This document shows positions 58,986 to 64,000 of a stretch of DNA of 64,000 bases, piece after piece. How positions within the stretch are numbered: the first letter of the stretch is position 1; each line of letters begins with the position of its first letter. Source of the DNA: JAWLDA01 sp041686855 (lineage in GTDB: Bacteria > Bacillota > Limnochordia > DTU080 > RSA5); the NCBI GenBank assembly GCA_041686855.1, contig JAWLDA010000004.1, positions 248,001-312,000 on the forward strand, given 5' to 3'. Made by a program: the position numbers and the translations under genes. Below the pieces are notes generated by a model. It was not told the origin of the DNA, searched no databases, and saw only the letters and a list, made by a program, of their open reading frames with translations.

Positions 58986-60899
58986 ATGGTGAAACAAATT
59001 CGCGTCACACTCCCCGATGGAACGGTCAAAGAGTACGCAGACGGGATCACTCCCAAACAGATCGCCGCGCAGATCGGCGCACGTCTCGCTAAGGCGGCGG
59101 TGGCCGCCAAGGTCGACGGGCAGGTGACGGACCTTACGCGACCGCTGCACAACGATGTCGAGCTACAAATTCTCACCGTCGACAGCGACGATGGACTTGA
59201 GGTACTGCGTCACAGCACGGCGCACTTGATGGCGCAGGCACTGCGGCGCATCTATCCCGAAACGAAGCTCGCTATCGGACCAGTCGTCGGAGAGCGTTTT
59301 TACTACGACGTTGACTGCCCCAAACCGCTGTCCGTAGAGGATTTCGAGGCGATTGAGAAGGAGATGGCCCGCATCACGGCCGAGGACCTTCCGATCGTGC
59401 GCGAGGAGATCGGCAAGGCGGACGCGGAGGCGATGTTTCGAGACGATGGTGAAGGGTACAAGCTCGAAATCCTTGAGGATCTCGAAGACGGAAGCATCTC
59501 CCTCTACCGCCAGGGAGAATTCGTCGACTTGTGTCGCGGACCCCACGTGCCTAGCACGGGGCATATCAGGGCGTTTAAACTCCTCAGCGTGGCCGGCGCC
59601 TATTGGCGCGGTGATAGCGATCGACCGATGCTGCAACGCCTCTACGGTACGTCGTTTCCCAAGAAGGGTGACCTTGACGCCTACGTGACGCGACTCGAGG
59701 AGGCGGCGCGGCGGGATCACCGTAAACTGGGACCGGCGCTCGATCTGTACAGTTTTAACGAACTGGCGCCCGGTTTTGCCTTCTGGCACGACAAAGGACA
59801 AAAGCTATACCGCACACTAGAGAACTTCTCGCGTGAGCTTCAAGAAGAGCGCGGGTACCAGGAAGTCGCAACTCCCTGGATCATGCGTTCGAAGCTGTGG
59901 GAGCAATCGGGGCACTGGTACCATTACCGCGACAACATGTTCACCATGGAGTCTGAGGGTGAGATGTTGGCCGTCAAGCCGATGAACTGCCCCAATCACT
60001 GTCTCCTTTACAAGGAGCAGACGCGCTCCTACCGTGACCTGCCTCTTCGCATTGCGGAGTACGGCCCGCTCTCTCGTTACGAGCTCTCTGGGACGCTCCA
60101 CGGCCTGATGCGTGTGCGGGGTTTTCACCAGGACGACGCTCACCTCTTTGTGCGCGAGGACCAAATCGAAGATGAGATTAAGAACGTCCTCGAGATCTTT
60201 GATACGCTTTATCAGACGTTGGGGATGGAGTACAGCATCAAACTCTCGACCCGCCCCGAGGAGTTTTTGGGAACGATCGAGGCGTGGGAAAAGGCGGAGG
60301 CGGCGCTGGCACGAGCGCTCAATGCGGTGAACCGCGAGTATGAGGTGAATCCGGGCGACGGTGCCTTTTACGGACCCAAGCTGGATTTTTACGTCACGGA
60401 CGCGCTCCAGCGCACCTGGCAATGTGCCACCTTGCAGCTCGATTATCAGTTCCCTGAGCAATTCGATTTAACCTATGTCGACCGCGACGGCGAGCACAAA
60501 CGCCCCGTCATGATTCACCGGGCGATCATGGGCTCTTTGGAACGTTTCATTGGGATCTTGGTCGAGCACTTTGCAGGGGCATTCCCCACATGGCTCGCTC
60601 CCGTGCAAGCTCGGGTGTTGCCCATCGCCGATGACCACTTGGAGTACGCCCGCAGGGTGGAAAAGGAGCTCAGATCCGCAGGAATCCGTGTCGAGACTGA
60701 CGCCCGCAGTGAGAAGATCGGGTATAAGATCCGGGAAGCCCAGGTACAGAAGGTGCCTTATATGCTTGTGGTTGGTGGCAAAGAGGTCGAGCAAGGGAGT
60801 GTCTCTGTGCGAAGTCGCTCGGAAGGCGACATGGGTGCGCTGCCGCTGGGCGAGTTTGTCGAACGTGTGACGGCAGAGGTCCAAGAAAAAAGGCTTTGA
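58986..60899 (+). CDS. thrS: Threonyl-tRNA synthetase
   Basis: ThrRS charges tRNA-Thr. The 637-residue protein has the full bacterial domain set: TGS (VTLPDGTVKEYADGITPKQI), the editing N2 domain with RHSTAHLMAQALRRIYP and CRGPHVPSTG, the class II catalytic domain with KPMNCPNHCLLYK (Zn-binding Cys), RVRGFHQDDAHLF and PVMIHRAIMGSLERFIGIL, and the anticodon-binding domain. ATG 58986 was chosen for its 5-base spacing from GAGG; GTG 58980 overlaps that site. Expression is under the T-box leader. Confidence 0.98.
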   Translation: MVKQIRVTLPDGTVKEYADGITPKQIAAQIGARLAKAAVAAKVDGQVTDLTRPLHNDVELQILTVDSDDGLEVLRHSTAHLMAQALRRIYPETKLAIGPVVGERFYYDVDCPKPLSVEDFEAIEKEMARITAEDLPIVREEIGKADAEAMFRDDGEGYKLEILEDLEDGSISLYRQGEFVDLCRGPHVPSTGHIRAFKLLSVAGAYWRGDSDRPMLQRLYGTSFPKKGDLDAYVTRLEEAARRDHRKLGPALDLYSFNELAPGFAFWHDKGQKLYRTLENFSRELQEERGYQEVATPWIMRSKLWEQSGHWYHYRDNMFTMESEGEMLAVKPMNCPNHCLLYKEQTRSYRDLPLRIAEYGPLSRYELSGTLHGLMRVRGFHQDDAHLFVREDQIEDEIKNVLEIFDTLYQTLGMEYSIKLSTRPEEFLGTIEAWEKAEAALARALNAVNREYEVNPGDGAFYGPKLDFYVTDALQRTWQCATLQLDYQFPEQFDLTYVDRDGEHKRPVMIHRAIMGSLERFIGILVEHFAGAFPTWLAPVQARVLPIADDHLEYARRVEKELRSAGIRVETDARSEKIGYKIREAQVQKVPYMLVVGGKEVEQGSVSVRSRSEGDMGALPLGEFVERVTAEVQEKRL

Positions 60900-60924
60900 C
60901 CGCTGAGAGTGCCCGTGGTATACT
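60896..60924 (+). promoter_or_regulatory. Promoter of the infC-rpmI-rplT operon
   Basis: TTGACC and TATACT with a 17-base spacer. The -35 box overlaps the thrS stop codon. Confidence 0.82.
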
Positions 60925-60930
60925 GTGTGC

Positions 60931-61142
60931 GTGTCTTTCTAGGGCAAGCACAACCGCATAATGGCGCGTGTGTTCCAACGTAGCGGACAAACAAGTAGAG
61001 GCAATGCTTCTCACCCTGTAGCGCCCCAAGGGGCAGCTCACTGGGTCATGTCAAAAGCCGCTCAGCGAGTTCACCGGTATACCCGGGGTACCTCCCTGAC
61101 CTTTTGCTAACTCTGAGAAGCGGGTTCTACCTGCTTCTTTTT
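60931..61142 (+). promoter_or_regulatory. infC operon leader with terminator (L20-type leader candidate)
   Basis: A 210-base untranslated leader precedes infC. It ends in a terminator at 61115-61142: GAAGCGGG and CCTGCTTC around TTCTA, followed by TTTTT. In Bacillus the same operon is repressed by ribosomal protein L20 binding an rRNA-mimicking leader and causing termination. Position, length and terminator fit; I could not confirm the L20-binding fold by eye. No gene is seen in this stretch. Confidence 0.7.
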
Positions 61143-61252
61143 GTTTGTATCCGCCAAAAGAGATCCCAGGAGTTTTCGCGAGTAGGTTCGACTTTAGTGT
61201 TTCCCGGCGCGTCGTTGGCGCTTGGAAAGCTCCATCAGGGAGGCGGTCTCAA

Positions 61253-61849
61253 ATAAGCCGGGAATGGCGTGTCAATCATGAAATCCGCGTGCGCGAGGTG
61301 CGCGTGGTCGGTGCGGATGGAGAGCAACTCGGCGTCATGCCAACTCAGGCGGCGCTCAAAATGGCCGAGCAAGCCGAGGTGGACTTGGTCGAGGTTGCCC
61401 CCCAATCGAGACCTCCTGTATGTCGGTTGATGGACTTCGGTCGTTACAAGTACGAGCAGTCCAAACGCGACAAGGAGAGTCGTAAGAAGCAAAAGACGGT
61501 CACCGTCAAAGAGCTTCGCATGAGCCCGAAGACGGATCGACACGATATCGAAGTCAAAGTGAAAAGCGCGGAGCGTTTTCTGCGGGAAGGCGATCGGGTC
61601 AAGATCACGGTCCGGTTTCGCGGACGAGAGATCGTACACTCTAACCTCATGCGAGCGCGTTTGCTCGAAATGGCCGAGAGTCTCTCCGCAATCAGCGTGG
61701 TCGAGCGTCCGCCCTATATGGAAGGACGACAAATGGTGATGCACATCGCTCCGAAAAAGAACCCCGCCGCGGCGCGGGAGGACGATGGGTCACCCCAGGC
61801 TGCTTCGCGTTCTTCGATGGAAGGGGTTGTAGTGAGTGCCGAAAGCTAA
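61253..61849 (+). CDS. infC: Translation initiation factor IF-3, starting at AUA
   Basis: IF-3 binds the 30S subunit and rejects non-canonical start codons. The protein reads SREWRVNHEIRVREVRVVGADG, then RLMDFGRYKYEQSKRDKE, KELRMSPKTDRHDIEVKVK and EGRQMVMHIAPK. The family N-terminus aligns so that the start is ATA at 61253, with AGGGAGG 9 bases upstream; no ATG, GTG or TTG is suitably placed. IF-3 genes commonly use AUU, allowing autorepression; AUA would serve the same purpose. An extra C-terminal tail of about 28 Ser/Ala/Glu-rich residues follows the usual end. Confidence 0.93.
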   Translation: MSREWRVNHEIRVREVRVVGADGEQLGVMPTQAALKMAEQAEVDLVEVAPQSRPPVCRLMDFGRYKYEQSKRDKESRKKQKTVTVKELRMSPKTDRHDIEVKVKSAERFLREGDRVKITVRFRGREIVHSNLMRARLLEMAESLSAISVVERPPYMEGRQMVMHIAPKKNPAAAREDDGSPQAASRSSMEGVVVSAES

Positions 61850-62033
61850 GACGCACAAGGGAACGGCCAAGCGCTTTAAGGTGACGGGCACCGGCAAAGT
61901 GATGGCGTCCAAGTCCAACCGCAGGCACAACCTGGAGAAGAAGCCTGCAAATCGCAAACGCCGCCTGCGCAACAAGGCCGAGATGGGCGAGGCGGATACC
62001 AAGCGCGTTAAGTCACTTTTGCCTTACGCTTAA
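61836..62033 (+). CDS. rpmI: Ribosomal protein L35
   Basis: bL35 of the large ribosomal subunit. The 65-residue basic protein starts PKAKTHKGTAKRFKVTGTGK and has HNLEKKPANRKRRLR, as expected. GTG 61836 follows AAGGGG at 9 bases and overlaps the infC stop by 14 bases. Standard infC-rpmI-rplT order. Confidence 0.98.
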   Translation: MPKAKTHKGTAKRFKVTGTGKVMASKSNRRHNLEKKPANRKRRLRNKAEMGEADTKRVKSLLPYA

Positions 62034-62111
62034 GAGATTCAAAGTTAATGTGTTTGCTCCGCCTACTCTTTCGCTCGTTTTCGAGAGGCGGTTCACGGAG
62101 GTGGATTGAAG

Positions 62112-62465
62112 TTGCCAAGAGCCAAAGGTGGTGTCGTCACACGACGACGGCACAAAAAGATTTTGAAGTTGGCCAAGGGGTACTGGGGACGCAAGAGTAA
62201 AATCTTCCGGCCCGCCAACCAGCAAGTGATGAGATCGCTCATGTACGCGTACCGTGATCGACGGGTACGCAAGCGCGAGTTTCGTAAGCTTTGGATCACC
62301 CGGATCAACGCGGCAGCACGTCAAAACGGCATCTCGTACAGCCGTCTCATGGCGGGCCTGCGCAAGGCTGGAGTCGACGTCAACCGCAAAGTCCTTGCAG
62401 ATCTGGCGGTCAACGATGACAAGGTCTTCACCGAACTGGTGACTGTGGCCAAGGATAATCAGTAA
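62112..62465 (+). CDS. rplT: Ribosomal protein L20
   Basis: bL20 of the large subunit, needed for early 50S assembly and known to autoregulate this operon. The protein reads PRAKGGVVTRRRHKKILKLA, then AYRDRRVRKREFRKLWITRI and ISYSRLMAGLRKAGVDVNRK. TTG 62112 matches the universal PRAK start and lies 10 bases after GGAGG; TTG 62106 is in frame but too close. A hairpin (CCGCCT/AGGCGG) lies in the gap after rpmI. Confidence 0.98.
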   Translation: MPRAKGGVVTRRRHKKILKLAKGYWGRKSKIFRPANQQVMRSLMYAYRDRRVRKREFRKLWITRINAAARQNGISYSRLMAGLRKAGVDVNRKVLADLAVNDDKVFTELVTVAKDNQ

Positions 62466-62522
62466 TCTTGTGAGCGAGGGGCCGAACGTGCATGGCCCTT
62501 CGCTTATTTGTAGGTGACGCGA

Positions 62523-63314
62523 ATGAGCGGCTCGCTCCAGACCATCACAAGCCCCCAAAATGCCCGTGTGAAGTTGGCCGCCTCGCTGTTGCGGCGCAAG
62601 GAGCGCCAAAAACGCGGTCTGGTCCTCGTCGAAGGTGAGCGGCTCATCACGCAATCGATTCACTTTGGAGCTTCTTTCGAGTTTTTCCTGGTCGACGAGG
62701 GCAAGCTGGATCACAAGCTTATTGACATGATCCTCGGCACGGGAGCGGATGTACTGAGTGTCTCGGAGAACACGTTGCGCAAAGTGTCCGACACGCGTAC
62801 ACCCCAAGGGATACTTGGTGTGGCCAAAGCGGTGGCCGAACAGAGCCTGACGCTCTCAGAGGCAGAGTGGGTCGTGGTTGCGGAGGGAATTCAGGACCCT
62901 GGGAACCTTGGGACGATCCAACGCGTAGCGACCGCTGTCGGAGTTGACGGTGTCGTTCTCACCCGAGGCACGGTTGATCCTAAGCACCCCCGAACGATTC
63001 GGGCATCGGCCGGAGCGTACTTTCGGTCGCGGTTCTCGGTCGAGTGGGAGCCCGAGACGTTGTCTGAGCGGTTGCGGGAGCTCGGCTATCAGGTGGTGGC
63101 TGCCGACGCTCGCGGTAGCGATGACGCATTCGCATTTCCATGGGGAGCGCGAACAGCGATTGTCATCGGGAGTGAAGCGGACGGGCCGGATCCGCTCTTT
63201 CGACCTACGCACACGGTGAGTATTCCGATGCCGGGCGGAGGGGAGTCTCTGAACGCCGGTGTAGCGGCAGGCCTCCTTCTCTATCAGGCGTGGCTGCGAC
63301 GGAGTGGCCGCTAA
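62523..63314 (+). CDS. TrmH/SpoU-family RNA 2'-O-methyltransferase
   Basis: A 263-residue SPOUT methyltransferase that uses SAM to methylate ribose in rRNA or tRNA. The N-terminal substrate-binding domain has LLRRKERQKRGLVLVEGERLI. The knotted catalytic domain has EGIQDPGNLGTIQRVATAVG (motif 1), IGSEADGP (motif 2) and IPMPGGGESLNAGVAAGLLLYQ (motif 3). YsgA-like proteins occupy the same place between rplT and pheS in Bacillus. ATG 62523 is preferred over GTG 62514, which overlaps the weak ribosome binding site. Confidence 0.92.
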   Translation: MSGSLQTITSPQNARVKLAASLLRRKERQKRGLVLVEGERLITQSIHFGASFEFFLVDEGKLDHKLIDMILGTGADVLSVSENTLRKVSDTRTPQGILGVAKAVAEQSLTLSEAEWVVVAEGIQDPGNLGTIQRVATAVGVDGVVLTRGTVDPKHPRTIRASAGAYFRSRFSVEWEPETLSERLRELGYQVVAADARGSDDAFAFPWGARTAIVIGSEADGPDPLFRPTHTVSIPMPGGGESLNAGVAAGLLLYQAWLRRSGR

Positions 63315-63321
63315 AGCGATC

Positions 63322-63350
63322 TTGTGGCCTGTTTCGGCGAATGGTATAAT
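63322..63350 (+). promoter_or_regulatory. Promoter of pheS
   Basis: TTGTGG and perfect TATAAT with a 17-base spacer, directly ahead of the T-box leader and about 340 bases before pheS. Confidence 0.82.
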
Positions 63351-63356
63351 TCGGAG

Positions 63357-63670
63357 CAAGGTGATGACGGGGAAGAGTAGCCCGGTGTGCGGTACGAGAG
63401 AGGAAAAGGGAGAGGGCGCCTTGGACTGCGAGCGCCTTCCGGTCTCGATCGCCCGAGGTGAATTCGCCTCTGAGCCGCCGATCGAACGGAGTTAGTCTCC
63501 AAAGTAGGTTGGGCCGTGCGCTCACGTTACGAGCGAGCAAGAGGGGGTTGTGCTCCGACGACGGATCCGTGGCGCTTCAACGTTGCTGACGGGGACGGTG
63601 TACGAGTGCGACCAACCAGGGTGGTACCGCGGAAGAGCGCCTTTCGTCCTACTGGGTGGAGGCGTTTTTT
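63357..63670 (+). promoter_or_regulatory. T-box leader of pheS
   Basis: The T-box sequence TGGTACCGCG is at 63622-63631. A terminator follows (CGCC...TCC pairing with GG...GGCG, then TTTTTT to 63670). In stem I, GAGGTGAATTCGCCTC places TTC, a Phe codon, at 63463-63465 in the specifier loop. Uncharged tRNA-Phe would therefore induce pheS. The tRNA-Phe(GAA) gene at 40161 encodes the matching anticodon. Confidence 0.94.
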
Positions 63671-63692
63671 GTTTGTTGGAGGTGTTTGGTAA

Positions 63693-64000
63693 GTGGCGAA
63701 TTCGACCACCATTCACGATGAGATTGAGTCGATACAAAGCGAGGCATTGCGCGCTGTCCAGAGCGCGGCCGACTTGCGAGCCTTGGACGAGGTGCGCGTT
63801 GAGTTCTTAGGAAAAAAGGGCGCCCTGACGCGCATCCTACGCTCCATGGGCGGCCTCTCCAGCGAAGAGCGACCCATTGTAGGCAAGCGAGTGAACACGG
63901 TGCGCGACGAGCTCACAAGCGCGATTGAGAGCCGTCGGGAAGCGCTTGAAGAGGCCGAGTTGGAAGCTCGCTTGACCCGTGAGTCCGTAGATGTGACGCT
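63693..64000 (+). CDS. pheS: Phenylalanyl-tRNA synthetase alpha subunit, N-terminal part (cut by window end)
   Basis: The first 102 codons of PheS are present. The N-terminal coiled-coil tRNA-binding domain shows ADLRALDEVRVEFLGKKGAL, then TRILRSMGGLSSEERPIVGK and a long Glu/Arg-rich helix. GTG 63693 has GGAGG 10 bases upstream. The catalytic domain lies beyond the window. Placement after a Phe-specific T-box confirms the identity. Confidence 0.95.
   Translation, partial: MANSTTIHDEIESIQSEALRAVQSAADLRALDEVRVEFLGKKGALTRILRSMGGLSSEERPIVGKRVNTVRDELTSAIESRREALEEAELEARLTRESVDVT

Noticed and set aside
61145..61252. N-terminal extension of IF-3 from TTG 61145
   Set aside because: The TTG lies in the T-run of the leader terminator and the extension does not match IF-3.

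Overview
The window reads as a chromosomal segment of an endospore-forming member of the Bacillota (Firmicutes), fairly GC-rich. The evidence is the gene set: RNase J, TepA and YlzJ; SleB and YpeB; SPOCS-type spore proteins; the SepF-YggT-YlmH-DivIVA division cluster; YtxC; and T-box leaders on thrS and pheS. A complete menaquinone pathway and a DUF420 membrane protein point to a respiring, probably aerobic organism. The class cannot be assigned from sequence inspection alone. Several features are unusual for a single-membrane Gram-positive cell: a PilMNO(P)Q pilus cluster with a true secretin, a secretin C-terminus that looks like an outer-membrane barrel strand, and an amino-acid-binding protein with no lipobox. 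Together they suggest a two-membrane (diderm) spore former.

Layout. 1-5.8 kb: end of RNase J, tepA, ylzJ-like, a thioredoxin-fold gene interrupted by an in-frame UGA with a SECIS-like hairpin (candidate selenoprotein), SPOCS proteins, a CAP-domain protein and a glycosyltransferase. 6-9.2 kb: sleB-ypeB germination pair and a Na/Pi-type transporter. 9.3-14.3 kb: HlyD-like protein, yggS, sepF, proC, yggT, ylmH, divIVA. 14.3-17 kb: three UxaA-family genes (large-like, SAF small, large). 17-18.1 kb: a TIM-barrel isomerase on the opposite strand. 18.1-28.3 kb: minus-strand menaquinone genes menC, tetR, menF-D-H-B-A-E and an alpha/beta hydrolase, mostly with translational overlaps. 28.3-35.7 kb: DUF420, a Lon-family protease and an Aap-type amino-acid ABC transporter. 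35.7-38.5 kb: non-homologous end joining genes (ku, ligase, polymerase). 38.7-42.2 kb: two divergent paralogous small proteins, five tRNAs in two groups, and mgtE.

42.2-55.9 kb is a type IV pilus locus: prepilin peptidase; a promoter, c-di-GMP-I riboswitch and terminator ahead of the major pilin; then pilB, pilT, pilC, pilM, pilN, a pilO-pilP-like fusion, a secretin-like protein without a channel domain, the secretin, and three pilin-like proteins. The logic is that c-di-GMP sets pilin supply, the ATPases, platform and alignment proteins drive assembly, and the secretin provides an outer-membrane exit.

55.9-64 kb: a two-domain glyoxalase-fold protein, ytxC, a DUF445 protein, then translation genes: T-box-thrS, leader-infC-rpmI-rplT (infC appears to start at AUA), a TrmH-family rRNA methyltransferase and T-box-pheS (cut by the window end).

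All assignments come from reading translated sequence and motifs; no database search was run.
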